64,000 bases of DNA from Chryseobacterium vrystaatense (GCF_000737765.1 NZ_JPRI01000005.1:1-64000); one strand, 5' to 3'; shown: positions 46,046 through 55,153, numbered from the stretch's first letter. Translations and numbers: made by a program. The notes: generated by a model from the letters alone, not told the origin.

Positions 46046-47587
46046 TTATGATGCGCTTAATATTGCATTCGCACAGTTAATTCCATCTATTGCGGCAGAT
46101 ACAATTCCGCCTGCATAACCGGCACCTTCTGCACAGGGATATAAACCTTTTACCTGAGGATGCTGATAGGTTTCTTTATCCCTTGGGATCCTAACCGGCG
46201 ATGATGTTCTACTTTCAACACCAACCAAAATGGCTTCATTAGTATAATAACCTCTAATTTTTTTCCCAAACAAAGGCAATGCCGCACGCAAACTATCAGA
46301 TACAAAATCGGGCAGAATGTGATCGAGCATCGAACTTTTAGTACCTGGGAGATAAGAATTCTTTGGCAGATCGATTGATAATTTATTATTAACAAAATCG
46401 ACCATGCGTTGTGCAGGAGCAACCAAATTGCCACCGCCAGCTTCGAAGGCTCTTTTTTCGATTTCTGATTGAAAATGTAACATCTTTAGTGGATCGTAAC
46501 CCTGAACATCATCTAAGGTAACCTGAACCACTGTCCCAGAGTTGGCATAAGGGTTGTTTCGCTTAGATGGCGACCAACCGTTAACCACAATTTCATTCTC
46601 ACCAGTGGCACATGGAGCAATAATACCACCCGGGCACATGCAAAAAGAAAATACACCGCGGGGACCAACCTGCTCTACCAAACTATAATAGGCCGGTGGT
46701 AAAAATTCTGAACGGATATCGCAATGGTATTGTGCTGAATCAATAATTTCCTGAGGATGTTCTATCCTTACCCCTAAAGCAAAAGGTTTGGCCTCAATCA
46801 GAATGTTCTTTTTGTTTAACAATTCGTAAACGTCTCTTGCCGAATGGCCTGTTGCCAGGATAATATCATCGGCAAATAACTTGTCCTGAAAATTAATTTC
46901 TATTCCTTTTACTTTACCAAATTCGATTAAAATATCGGTCATCTGGCTATCGAACATTACTTCACCACCAGCATTTAAGATCGTGTTTTTTATGGAAGTA
47001 ATAATATGTGGAAGTTTGTTCGTGCCGATATGCGGACGGGCATCGATCGTGATATCTTGATGCGCGCCATGGTTTACAAAAACCTGAAGAACTTTATTAA
47101 TGTCGCCACGCTTATTGGACCGGGTGTATAATTTGCCATCTGAATAAGTACCGGCACCACCTTCACCGTAACAGTAATTAGATTCGGTATTTACCAGACC
47201 CTGTTTATTTATGGCAGCTAAATCTCTACGGCGTTGCCTTACATCTTTACCCCGTTCGATAATAATGGGTTTTAATCCATTTTCGATACACTGTAAAGCA
47301 GCAAATAAACCTGCCGGGCCTGCACCGATAATGATTACTGGTTTTGCCGTAGCTACATTAGGATAATTGACAGTGTAAAATTCCGGAACGGCTTCTTCAT
47401 CCACAAAAACCTTTACCTGAAGGCGAAAAATGACTTTTCGAGAACGGGCATCTATAGATCTTTTCAGGATTTCAAAGCCTTTTATCCTGGATTCGGATAG
47501 TTTTAAGGCTTTAGCCAGTTTTTGGTTAATTAGCTCAGTTTGCTCTACTTCGTGAGGAAGCAATGTGATTTCGATATCTTTTTGCAT
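46046..47587 (-). CDS. FAD-dependent dehydrogenase (COG2509 type)
   Basis: The 513-residue protein has the dinucleotide motif VIIIGAGPAGLFAALQ near residue 85. Family stretches are ESNYCYGEGGAGTYSDGKLYTRS, ILATGHSARDVYELL and YPCAEGAGYAGGIVSAAIDG. COG2509 proteins are uncharacterised flavoproteins found across bacteria. The gene is complete and lies on the minus strand inside an array otherwise read on the plus strand. Remains of cassette boundaries lie on both sides (45940-46030 and 47835-47880), so it was probably inserted into the array. Confidence 0.85.
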   Translation of the reverse strand: MQKDIEITLLPHEVEQTELINQKLAKALKLSESRIKGFEILKRSIDARSRKVIFRLQVKVFVDEEAVPEFYTVNYPNVATAKPVIIIGAGPAGLFAALQCIENGLKPIIIERGKDVRQRRRDLAAINKQGLVNTESNYCYGEGGAGTYSDGKLYTRSNKRGDINKVLQVFVNHGAHQDITIDARPHIGTNKLPHIITSIKNTILNAGGEVMFDSQMTDILIEFGKVKGIEINFQDKLFADDIILATGHSARDVYELLNKKNILIEAKPFALGVRIEHPQEIIDSAQYHCDIRSEFLPPAYYSLVEQVGPRGVFSFCMCPGGIIAPCATGENEIVVNGWSPSKRNNPYANSGTVVQVTLDDVQGYDPLKMLHFQSEIEKRAFEAGGGNLVAPAQRMVDFVNNKLSIDLPKNSYLPGTKSSMLDHILPDFVSDSLRAALPLFGKKIRGYYTNEAILVGVESRTSSPVRIPRDKETYQHPQVKGLYPCAEGAGYAGGIVSAAIDGINCANAILSAS

Positions 47588-47834
47588 ATTAAGTCGGGTT
47601 TTTATCCCGAACGGTACAAAGATAGAAAACTATCAGGAAAAATAGATACTATTTATATGCTGTTGCATATACTTAATAAACGCCCTAAAATAATTTATTC
47701 TGTGGAAATCAAAGACTTATTAGTAGAATTTGTTCCGTAAAGTCGTTATAATTTTTTTAGAAATTATATTTTTCGCAGCTTTATTTATATACTATACTAT
47801 TTACATTAGTAAAGATAAAGGGAAAGTCTTCAAT

Positions 47835-47880
47835 AGAACTATAATTCAGCTATATATTTATTTTCAAAACAATAAGTATA
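47835..47880 (+). repeat. cassette-boundary remnant on the right of the FAD-enzyme gene
   Basis: AGAACTATAATTCAGCTATATATTT and the following AAAACAATAAGTATATT closely match the segment that precedes cassette D (37583-37628). The core itself is absent. Confidence 0.55.
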
Positions 47881-47897
47881 TTTATCAGTAATTAGCT

Positions 47898-48233
47898 ATG
47901 AAAAGAATATTTAATTTTTTAACTCCCACAAAAATATTAATAATATTTTTGTTGTTTATTATCAGTGTTTTATTTATCTATCAAATAGACTCTTATAAGC
48001 ATAAACAGATAAAAGGTGGTTTGATTTTCTTATACTTCATACCAGGTTTATTTGTCTTTACGCTACTGCTTATTTATAATCTAAAGAGAAGTATTAAAGA
48101 AAGTAATTTAAAGAATAAGATTATGTCTGGTATTCCTTTACTGTTAATTTCTTTTTATTTTTTATATTTTATTTTAATCATGTTAATTACTGAAATATGC
48201 TATTGGTTGGGCATTGAAAACCCGATGGGATAA
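47898..48233 (+). CDS. small three-TM membrane protein, putative immunity protein
   Basis: The 111-residue protein has three membrane helices (about residues 12-28, 40-58 and 77-97). It follows a cassette-boundary remnant in which the toxin part is missing. Membrane location would fit immunity to a membrane-active toxin, but nothing else supports this. No family was recognised. Confidence 0.5.
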   Translation: MKRIFNFLTPTKILIIFLLFIISVLFIYQIDSYKHKQIKGGLIFLYFIPGLFVFTLLLIYNLKRSIKESNLKNKIMSGIPLLLISFYFLYFILIMLITEICYWLGIENPMG

Positions 48234-48356
48234 AGCATTAAAATTGGGATAGTAAGAGTAAGTTTCTCGCAGCCGCTTGGCGTCCATATTACAATGACTA
48301 ATCAAGTATAGGAAACATGAGATAAGATTTTTAGTAAAAAATAAATGATATAATCA

Positions 48357-48659
48357 ATGGAAAATAGCATAGAAATTCAAAAAGAAGATTTAAAAAAAAT
48401 TCTTTTTCTTTTAGTTGATAAACTGGAAGCTTCTGATAACAATAAATTTTTACTTGATAAAGATTTATATTGGAGTATTCCAGATGAAAAATTATATGAT
48501 ATCTACAAAGAGCCAGTGGATTTAACAATGGGAAGCCTTGTAGAGGATTGGGAATTTCTTCAAAAAATCTTAAGAAAAGAAAGAGAAGTTATAGGATATG
48601 ATTTTAATAAAATATCTCATATCTTACGACTAATTGCACAATCCAATTGTTTAATATAA
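48357..48659 (+). CDS. small acidic cytoplasmic protein, putative immunity protein
   Basis: The 100-residue protein has the pattern FLLDKDLYWSIPDEKLYDIY, then DLTMGSLVEDWEFLQKIL and a final helix. This resembles a small family often found next to polymorphic toxins, though I cannot give a domain number. No signal peptide is present. Its end overlaps the longest possible form of the next gene by 13 bases. Confidence 0.55.
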   Translation: MENSIEIQKEDLKKILFLLVDKLEASDNNKFLLDKDLYWSIPDEKLYDIYKEPVDLTMGSLVEDWEFLQKILRKEREVIGYDFNKISHILRLIAQSNCLI

Positions 48660-49492
48660 TTATAGAATTAAGAGTACTAAATTACAGTTCTACAGAGAAG
48701 CTTATCCAGACAGTTGATAAATACCCGAATATGAATTTAATAGTAAAATATGTAGACGAAGATTATCAAAGACTACTGAACAACAAATACATTACTGCAG
48801 TGAATTTTCCAATTAAAGATGCGGTTAAAATTTTTGGTAGTTATGATAAACTTAGAGGTAAAAAGAAATTAAAAACTGAAATTCAGAATATCATTGGGTT
48901 TGAAGATGATCATTTGGATTCTTGCGAAGGCATAGAAAATTTTCTTGTATTTACTTACCATCTACTGAAAACAAATAAAAATTTAGTTGTTTCTACAGTT
49001 GGCCTATCTTATGAGTCTATAAACCACTATATTAAAATAATGGAACTTATTCTGACTAAGCTAAGTGATCGTACATTATACGTTATCAAAAACTTTTCTG
49101 CCATTGATGAATTGGTGTTGACAGATTTATATATCCACATCAATACAGTCGAAAAAGAAACGGTATTTGATTTCATGAAAAATTGGCTGATAGGATTTAA
49201 AACTAAAGACGAATATTTTATATATCCTGAATATTTTGGAAAAGTAGAGTTTGAAACAGGCGATTATTTTGAAATGCTTTCGTTTATTCTGTCTGGTCCA
49301 AACAGGGATTATGGATTTCATTTTCATAATAGAAATAATCCGCAAAATCCTAAGGCAATGATTTTAATAAGGAACAATTCCCTGTATTTAGGAATTGGGG
49401 TAACTCCCAATTATGAAAAACATTTCATTGAAAGATTATTGAAAGAATATCATAAAACACCTATTGTTTGTCATGGAGTATTACCATATTAA
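48647..49492 (+). CDS. uncharacterised cytoplasmic protein of the Rhs array
   Basis: The frame has 281 residues from a TTG at 48647; the first in-frame ATG is at 48731, giving 253 residues without overlap of the preceding gene. There is no signal peptide or membrane helix. The middle part (NFLVFTYHLLKTNKNLVVSTVG) and the C-terminal part (YGFHFHNRNNPQNPKAMILIRN, LYLGIGVTPNYEKHF) look well folded, possibly two domains. It was not recognised. It could be a large immunity protein or an accessory gene. Confidence 0.45.
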   Translation: MFNIIIELRVLNYSSTEKLIQTVDKYPNMNLIVKYVDEDYQRLLNNKYITAVNFPIKDAVKIFGSYDKLRGKKKLKTEIQNIIGFEDDHLDSCEGIENFLVFTYHLLKTNKNLVVSTVGLSYESINHYIKIMELILTKLSDRTLYVIKNFSAIDELVLTDLYIHINTVEKETVFDFMKNWLIGFKTKDEYFIYPEYFGKVEFETGDYFEMLSFILSGPNRDYGFHFHNRNNPQNPKAMILIRNNSLYLGIGVTPNYEKHFIERLLKEYHKTPIVCHGVLPY

Positions 49493-50183
49493 TAAAGCAG
49501 AAAATGTAGAATTCTGGAGTAAGTACCAGGCTCATACCCGAGTAAGAAAAATACATTAATCCAGAGAATATTATCCTTGCTTTTTAATCCTATGCATCTA
49601 CAAAATTTCTATTCACTCTTCATTCTTTAGTTTTGTGGATTAACAGGACATCATGAATCATCCGGCATACACATGTACGCTGAATGGTGGGCTGCTTATG
49701 GCTGTAAAAGAGGAAGCCTTGCCAATGCGTGGACTTCCTGCCCCTACAAACCAAAAAATGAATATTAATAGAATTTGTGTTTTTCTGAAAGCCCTAAGGC
49801 CGCAATGGATTGTACACCCCATTGTAACATGTCAAGATACTTGATGCTTTAAAAGAAGGCTTAGAAAAGGATCATTGTAGAAAGGCAGAACGGCATGAAA
49901 ATAAAACGGCATGGGATTCTACAATATCCGATCTGAGGTACTGGTATACCTTACGCACAGATAAGGAGAACCCACGCCTAGGTCGTGAGCTTCCTGCTTA
50001 TCTTCTCGTACGTTAAAAATTACCAGTTTTCAGATCGAGATTCTAAGCAATAGCTTCTATATTTCTTTGAAGTATCGCAAAGCTACATTTATTATAGCTT
50101 ATTTTACAAATATAAGAAAAAAACCAAAAAGGATACATATAAGTATCCTAAAATTTAGCTCCAAACTTAGAATTTTACAGTTA
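49493..50183. other. decayed region with two short coding remnants
   Basis: A frame at about 49631-49771 reads HHESSGIHMYAEWWAAYGCK and continues to a stop after KPKNEY. Another at about 49843-50016 contains EKDHCRKAERHENKTAWDS and ends PAYLLVR. Both have protein-like composition but lack starts and do not join in one frame. They look like remains of one or two genes, not recognised. No intact gene is seen. Confidence 0.35.
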
Positions 50184-50465
50184 ATGAATGAATTCGAACT
50201 TAATAACTGTAAGAAAGCGCTTGGTTACAGAATTTCTGAATTAAGAAAGAAGATAATAAATCCCGAGACGAATAAGCCTATTTCACAAGAAGAATTGGGT
50301 TTAAGAACCGGGCATGCAAAAAAAACAATCGGAGAATTAGAAAGAGGGAATACCAACCCGCGGTATGACACTCTACTCGTAATAAGCAAAGAATTGAATG
50401 TTACAATACAGGAACTTTTTGATTTTGATATGAAAAAATACATCAAATTATCAAATAAGTCCTAA
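50184..50465 (+). CDS. XRE-family helix-turn-helix regulator
   Basis: The chosen ATG at 50184 gives 93 residues; the frame is open upstream without homology. The HTH reads ISQEELGLRTGHAKKTIGELERGNTNPRYDTLLVISKELNV, the Cro/C1 type that binds DNA as a dimer. It is followed by another, broken XRE gene. It may regulate itself or nearby array genes, but no operator was found. Confidence 0.8.
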   Translation: MNEFELNNCKKALGYRISELRKKIINPETNKPISQEELGLRTGHAKKTIGELERGNTNPRYDTLLVISKELNVTIQELFDFDMKKYIKLSNKS

Positions 50466-50500
50466 AGAGAATTCATTTTTTAAATCTCAAAATTTACCAG

Positions 50501-50808
50501 ATGTATAAATGGGAGGTAGAAGAATTAAAATTTCAAATTGGAAAGATTATTCAATTACATAGGCTGAAAAGAGAACTTTCACAACTGCAGCTTGGAAATG
50601 AGCTTAATCTCTCAAGCAATCCATTGATAGAATTGAGAGGGCTGAAACCAATCCGACGATAGAAAATATAGTGAAGCTTTGCAATTTTTTGGAAATTGAT
50701 ATGTTGCTTTTATGGACGAAGCTAAGTGATATTGAATTAAAGAATATTGAGAGTGAAATTGATGCTTTGCAAAAAGAATTTAAAAACCAAAATAAAAGAA
50801 AATCCTAA
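50501..50808 (+). pseudogene. XRE-family regulator broken by one frameshift
   Basis: ATG at 50501 reads MYKWEVEELKFQIGKIIQL and LSQLQLGNELNLSSN. A one-base change near 50620 shifts the frame, after which IDRIERAETNPTIENIVKLC completes the HTH and the frame runs to TAA at 50806. Restored, it would be about 102 residues. It is a distant relative of the intact XRE gene before it. Confidence 0.65.
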
Positions 50809-50966
50809 CGAGAGTTGGTTTTTTTTATGACAGAATGATCGGATCCCGGCCAGAAAACAGTAGAAATAGCTTTAAATTTGTAATGCTAAGAATGGGCAGT
50901 GATCATTAGGCTCATGATAGCATAGAAGAAAAGATATCGCTGTTAGATCATAAAATAAAACACAAC

Positions 50967-51401
50967 ATGTTCTCAATGAAAAACAAAAATTTAGTGTACC
51001 TTTTTTTAATACTGGCAGGAGCAGGAGTTATATTATTTTTATTTACTTATTCACCAAAAAATAATGACAAACTTATTATCGCCGATATCAGAGTTGAGGT
51101 AGAAGGGATAATAAAGAAGAAAGTAGCTGTGAGAGATGGGTTGATGACTCATGTTAAAGTAGCAAGACGCAATAAACCAGATACTTTAATCTTTTTAGGT
51201 GAGAGAATTGATAGTGTAGATATTAATGAAAATATAATGAAATACAGAAATTCTCCTTTTTTCTATATTTCAAGCCATGTTGGAAAACCTAAAAAACTGA
51301 GATATGTTTCAATTCCTAAAAGTATATTAGAGGATAAAAGCTTTCCTGAAGCTTGGAAGGATAGTTGTAGAAATGGATGGAGGAATATCCTCGTTGATTA
51401 A
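50967..51401 (+). CDS. single-TM anchored protein of unknown function
   Basis: The 144-residue protein has an N-terminal membrane helix (LVYLFLILAGAGVILFLF) and a soluble domain with DKLIIADIRVEVEGIIKKK. Starts at 50967 or 50976 are both possible. It is the last plus-strand gene of the accessory region and is followed by a hairpin. It resembles the anchored immunity candidates in size and design, but no homology was seen. Confidence 0.5.
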   Translation: MFSMKNKNLVYLFLILAGAGVILFLFTYSPKNNDKLIIADIRVEVEGIIKKKVAVRDGLMTHVKVARRNKPDTLIFLGERIDSVDINENIMKYRNSPFFYISSHVGKPKKLRYVSIPKSILEDKSFPEAWKDSCRNGWRNILVD

Positions 51402-51460
51402 TGAAAGTTGTCATAATCTTTTTTGAAAAATTTCTAATCGGGGAAATACACCTCATCTAT

Positions 51461-51496
51461 ATTTTACTGCACCCAATATGTTTGATGCAGTAAAAT
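51461..51496. terminator. bidirectional hairpin at the end of the accessory region
   Basis: ATTTTACTGCA pairs with TGCAGTAAAAT around a 14-base loop. It lies between convergent genes and could stop transcription from both sides. Confidence 0.7.
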
Positions 51497-51532
51497 TATT
51501 AAAAACGGTCTCCAGACTCAAAACATATTCTC

Positions 51533-51922
51533 TTATTCTGAACTTTTTGAATATTCTATCAGGTCCCAAAGGTTTCCGTAAAGGTCTTTAAAAACAGCAA
51601 CGGTACCATACTCTTCTGTCTTCGGTTCTCTTGTGAATTGTACTCCTTTCTGAAGCATGGTTAAAAAGTTATCCGTTTTTAAAAACAGAAAAACCCGACC
51701 TCCAGCTTGATTTCCTATGCTGCTTCTTTGCTCTTCACTATCTGCTTTTGCAAGCAATAAACTGCATCCGGCCGAACCGGGAGGTGCCACTAGTACCCAT
51801 CTTTTTGTTTCACTTTGAGGAGTATCTTCCAGAAGGACAAAATTAAGTTTTTCAGTATAAAATGCAATGGCTTCATCATAGTCATCTACCACAAGGGCAA
51901 TATGGGCAATTTGCTGTTTCAT
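51533..51922 (-). CDS. VOC family protein (glyoxalase/bleomycin resistance fold)
   Basis: The 129-residue protein shows IAHIALVVDDYDEAIAFYTEKLNFVLLEDTP at the start and a GTVAVFKDLYGNLWDLIEYS end. These are the two beta-alpha-beta-beta-beta halves of the vicinal oxygen chelate fold, with a metal-ligand His and Glu. The substrate is unknown. Confidence 0.85.
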   Translation of the reverse strand: MKQQIAHIALVVDDYDEAIAFYTEKLNFVLLEDTPQSETKRWVLVAPPGSAGCSLLLAKADSEEQRSSIGNQAGGRVFLFLKTDNFLTMLQKGVQFTREPKTEEYGTVAVFKDLYGNLWDLIEYSKSSE

Positions 51923-52319
51923 AATTTATTTTTTGTAGTTTTTATTAAAAATACGCGCACTGGATCCTTTTGCTATAGCCTTTCGGCTAATGGTTTTTAC
52001 CTTAGCGAAGAAGCGAAAATTCAAGTGTGGATGTTCAGTTCTGCACAAGCGCTCAATTGAAAAATGACAGTTGATCAGGACAGCCCTGAAATTGCAGGAC
52101 ACGGTACAAAATCTATGACGTTAATCAATTTTTAAGGGTTAAAGATAAACATTAAAGTTAGAAAAATATCGCATAAAACCTCCTTTGTTACAGAGAATCC
52201 AAGAGCCTGTACCATATTTTACCGTGGTACAATGGGTATTAGAAATAACTGTAAAAGACTCGGCGCGGCCAAAGGCCGCGCCGAGTCTTTTACAGGATCC
52301 GACCCAGAAAAACAGTATT
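51923..52319. other. intergenic region with a giant palindrome
   Basis: No gene is seen. The main feature is the 22-bp perfect hairpin at 52249-52295. The rest (51923-52248) shows only chance frames. Confidence 0.5.
52249..52295 (-). terminator. exceptionally long perfect hairpin terminator
   Basis: The two arms, 52249-52270 and 52274-52295, are exact inverted repeats of 22 bp with a three-base AAA loop. They include the GCGCGGCC/GGCCGCGC core and a CTTTTACAG outer part. It lies just past the stop of the minus-strand VOC gene. The same core forms the mdh terminator at 23445. Confidence 0.85.
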
Positions 52320-52736
52320 TTATTTCTCTGCGTGAAGTCCGATTCTGTTTCCTTCTGTATCGAGGATGACGGCAATTAAGCCTGCATTCATTCTTGTGGC
52401 TGGTGTGAGGATTTTTCCTCCGGACGGAACGACCTTATCAAGAACCTTCTGAATCTCAGGATAGGCATTGATGTAGATTAAAGCTCCTTTATCGGAAGGC
52501 CCGTTGTGTGTGGATCGGCTTAAAACTCCCGTGATTCTTCCGGAAGTAGCCTGTATCACACTCGGATCGTAAGGGAAAAAGGTGAGTTCTTCATCCGATT
52601 CAGGGATCTGGCGGGTTACCATTTCAATGTCTAAAATAGTTTCATAGAATGTCTTTGCTCTTGCCGTATCGTTAACAGGGATTTCAAACCACGTGATAAC
52701 GTTGGTATTGGCGTCGATTTTTTTTAGGGTTTGCAT
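52320..52736 (-). CDS. VOC family protein
   Basis: The 138-residue protein has NVITWFEIPVNDTARAKTFYETIL at the start and KILTPATRMNAGLIAVILDTEGNRIGLHA at the end, typical of the YdcJ/glyoxalase-like small VOC proteins. Function is unknown. It follows a Crp/Fnr regulator gene on the same strand after 69 bases, so the two may be co-expressed. Confidence 0.85.
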   Translation of the reverse strand: MQTLKKIDANTNVITWFEIPVNDTARAKTFYETILDIEMVTRQIPESDEELTFFPYDPSVIQATSGRITGVLSRSTHNGPSDKGALIYINAYPEIQKVLDKVVPSGGKILTPATRMNAGLIAVILDTEGNRIGLHAEK

Positions 52737-52805
52737 AACTCAATATTTTTATGGTGTAAAATTGAGAAAACCAATACGATACCAACTGTGACGATCGTCA
52801 CAAAA

Positions 52806-53378
52806 TTATTTGGAGAGCCTTCTTTTCCGGATCCGGCTTAACGTTTCTCGGGCTACTCCCAAAAAAGAGGCCAGCTGCGAAAGCGCAACTCTCTGAATGA
52901 TTTCGGGATATTTATTTTCCAGATATTCCAGGCGTTCCTGTGCAGAATAGAGCTTAAAGAGATTGGCGAATTCTTCCTGTTTGGTCGCAAACACCCGAAT
53001 GCAGTTTCTTCCCAATGCTTCAATTTCAGCAGATTGTTGGGCGGCTTCAAATAATTTCTTTTTATCAAACACAATCACCTGCAATGGTTCACAGGCAACC
53101 ATATTAAATTCGGATGCTGTACCGGTTCCAAAGCTGCTGATGTTGGTGGCAATTTCATTTTCGAAGAAAAATCCCGTGTTTTTGACCTCTCCGTTTTTGT
53201 CATAATAGCTTTTACAATACCCCTGGTCGATGTAGAAAAGGGTAGTGCAGACTGCTCCTTCTTTCAGGAGAAATTCATTTTTCTTATACTGTTTTTCAGA
53301 TAAGGCAGGTTGAAGAAGTTCCCAGCTTTTCTCAGAAAATTCAGTGAGTGACTGTAAGTATTTAAAAAGATTTTCCAA
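52806..53378 (-). CDS. Crp/Fnr family transcriptional regulator
   Basis: The 190-residue protein has a cyclic-nucleotide-binding-type beta barrel (KNEFLLKEGAVCTTLFYIDQGYCKSYY) and a C-terminal helix-turn-helix (LSQLASFLGVARETLSRIRKRR). The Phe/Gly sites of cAMP binding are not evident, so the ligand is open. Such regulators are very common in Chryseobacterium and relatives. It may control the adjacent VOC gene. Confidence 0.88.
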   Translation of the reverse strand: MENLFKYLQSLTEFSEKSWELLQPALSEKQYKKNEFLLKEGAVCTTLFYIDQGYCKSYYDKNGEVKNTGFFFENEIATNISSFGTGTASEFNMVACEPLQVIVFDKKKLFEAAQQSAEIEALGRNCIRVFATKQEEFANLFKLYSAQERLEYLENKYPEIIQRVALSQLASFLGVARETLSRIRKRRLSK

Positions 53379-53493
53379 AGGTTCAAATTTCGAATTAATA
53401 TCATTAACTGATCTCTTTCATTTTCTGCATCTGTGAAAAACTCATCATGAAAGATACACGTAAAAGGATTTTGCTATAATGTATATTTTTTGG

Positions 53494-54045
53494 TTACGAT
53501 GGCTCCTGTTTTGGAACTCTAAACAGCAAAATAAGAGCCCATATCTGGAGAATGGTCTGTAGAACATTCACTACACCCAGTACAGGATCTGATAATAAAT
53601 TAGTATAGATGGACTGAAATCCCATTAACCCCAGCAGAAAAGTAATCAGCAGAACATATTTTACCCATTCTTTTCCTTTTCCGGCCAGATATCCCATTCC
53701 GAAAATAAAAGCGAAGATAGCAACAGCAATACCTAAAGAGAGGATAACAGGCTGTAAAGAGTCATAAGTCCAGATCATGCTTGCTATGCCCAGCACACCT
53801 GTGAGATACATGATATTGGCGGCTTTGGTATGATTGGGATGTAGGTGTACCTCCTTCTGTTTTTGTATAGTGGATGTGGCAGACTTTATTCGGGCGTGCT
53901 CCTCAGCGCTGAATGTTCTTCCCCTTGACTGAAGTATTTCATAGGCATACTGGATGGATTCCGGAACAAACCTGCTTTCCGGTTTCACATATTGTTCAAG
54001 CTCCTGGCTTGACATCTTTTCCAGAATATTTTTTTTCGTACTCAT
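53494..54045 (-). CDS. membrane protein with four C-terminal helices
   Basis: I prefer the ATG at 54045 (MSTKKNILEKMSSQELEQYV), giving 183 residues; an upstream ATG at 54066 is possible. The N-terminal ~85 residues are cytoplasmic with VPESIQYAYEILQSRGRTFSAEE. Four membrane helices follow. No family name is known to me. It lies 38 bases after the alpha/beta hydrolase gene on the same strand. Confidence 0.65.
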   Translation of the reverse strand: MSTKKNILEKMSSQELEQYVKPESRFVPESIQYAYEILQSRGRTFSAEEHARIKSATSTIQKQKEVHLHPNHTKAANIMYLTGVLGIASMIWTYDSLQPVILSLGIAVAIFAFIFGMGYLAGKGKEWVKYVLLITFLLGLMGFQSIYTNLLSDPVLGVVNVLQTILQIWALILLFRVPKQEPS

Positions 54046-54083
54046 TACATTATTAAAAGTGAGCACAAATTTACTAAAAGGTC

Positions 54084-55007
54084 TTAAAAAGACCGGTGTT
54101 TATTGACGAAATTGCGGATTGCGGTCACAAACTCTTTGTTTTTTTCATAATATAAAAGATGGCTTCCGTCGATAGACCTGACCTTTTGATTGGGAAACTG
54201 AAATGTTTTGTAATGCTGCGTTCCTACCGCTTTATCTTTTTTTCCGGTGATAATGAGTACCGGAACATGAATGTCTTTGGTGATCGGGGCATGATCTGCG
54301 TAATATTCCGGAAACTCCTTAGGTTTTGAAATAACGGCCATTCCAAAATCGATGATTCTTGGATGAAGAGAATCTATACGGTCTGTCTGTTTAATCGTTT
54401 CAATATTGTCGGTAAGAAATTTATATCCGATCCGCTTTTTTCTTAATGCACTGCTGATCTTTGACAATTCGGTGGAGAGACTGTCCTCAGGGATTGCTTT
54501 ATTAGGCTGATGGAGGAGGCTGTTTCCATATTCGATCTGTTCCTTGAGGGATTCATTATTGAGGAAATGAAGGGTGATATTAGCCAGGATCAGTCCTTTC
54601 GTATACTGCGGATATTTTTTCGCATAGTTAGTGGCAATAATTCCTCCGAAAGAATGAGCCAGCAGAAAAACCTTATCCAGTTTCAGGTGTTGCCGCAGTT
54701 CCTCAATATCCTGAACCATTGCATCCAGATGATAATTCTCCGATGTCCCCGAGCTGCCTGACCCTCTTTGATCCATATAGATCATCTGCATATTTTTTTC
54801 AAGGCTGCTGCCACCCAAAAGTTCAAATGAAGGATATCCCTGTCCGGGACCACCCGGCACATAGATGCAGGCTTCTCCTTTTCCGGAAATTTTATAACTG
54901 ATCTTTACGTGGTCTGAGGTTTCAAAAAAGCTTTCAGAACCGTTGTTCTGCCCTGAAATGACCGTCACAGATGCAAAGAAAAATAGAAGTAAACAGATGA
55001 TTTTCAT
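54084..55007 (-). CDS. exported alpha/beta hydrolase (proline iminopeptidase-like)
   Basis: The chosen ATG at 55007 opens a signal peptide ([18 protein letters not shown]) and gives 307 residues. The oxyanion region is [13 protein letters not shown], the nucleophile Ser lies in LLAHSFGG, the acid in [12 protein letters not shown] and the His in [11 protein letters not shown]. The GGPG motif is typical of the proline iminopeptidase/epoxide hydrolase-like branch. It is probably a periplasmic peptidase or esterase; the substrate is unknown. Confidence 0.85.
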   Translation of the reverse strand: MKIICLLLFFFASVTVISGQNNGSESFFETSDHVKISYKISGKGEACIYVPGGPGQGYPSFELLGGSSLEKNMQMIYMDQRGSGSSGTSENYHLDAMVQDIEELRQHLKLDKVFLLAHSFGGIIATNYAKKYPQYTKGLILANITLHFLNNESLKEQIEYGNSLLHQPNKAIPEDSLSTELSKISSALRKKRIGYKFLTDNIETIKQTDRIDSLHPRIIDFGMAVISKPKEFPEYYADHAPITKDIHVPVLIITGKKDKAVGTQHYKTFQFPNQKVRSIDGSHLLYYEKNKEFVTAIRNFVNKHRSF

Positions 55008-55091
55008 ATAGTAATAACAGTTTAGAAGGATCATTTATTACGTCGGATACCAACGATTTTTTCTCTGTCTTTTTATAGCTGGAAAAGGATT

Positions 55092-55126
55092 AAATAGAAA
55101 AGATCCGCATATAGCGGACCCCTTCT
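55092..55126 (-). terminator. terminator of the small secreted protein cluster
   Basis: On the minus strand GGTCCGC pairs with GCGGATC around TATAT, followed by TTTTCTATTT. It lies just past the stop at 55154. Confidence 0.75.
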
Positions 55127-55153
55127 CAATAATAATAAATGAAAGTATTTTAT

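Noticed and set aside
45940..47880. Insertion sequence carrying the FAD-enzyme gene
   Set aside because: No transposase gene, terminal inverted repeats or target duplication were found at its edges.
33097..49500. Possible CRISPR array or integron cassettes to explain the regular repeats
   Set aside because: The repeats are long coding segments of an Rhs core with genes between them. There are no short direct repeats with spacers, no cas genes, no integrase and no attC-like sites.
49653..49844. 63-codon frame with an ATG in the decayed region
   Set aside because: The protein-like reading in this stretch is in a different frame (HHESSGIHMYAEWW...), so this frame is likely not coding.
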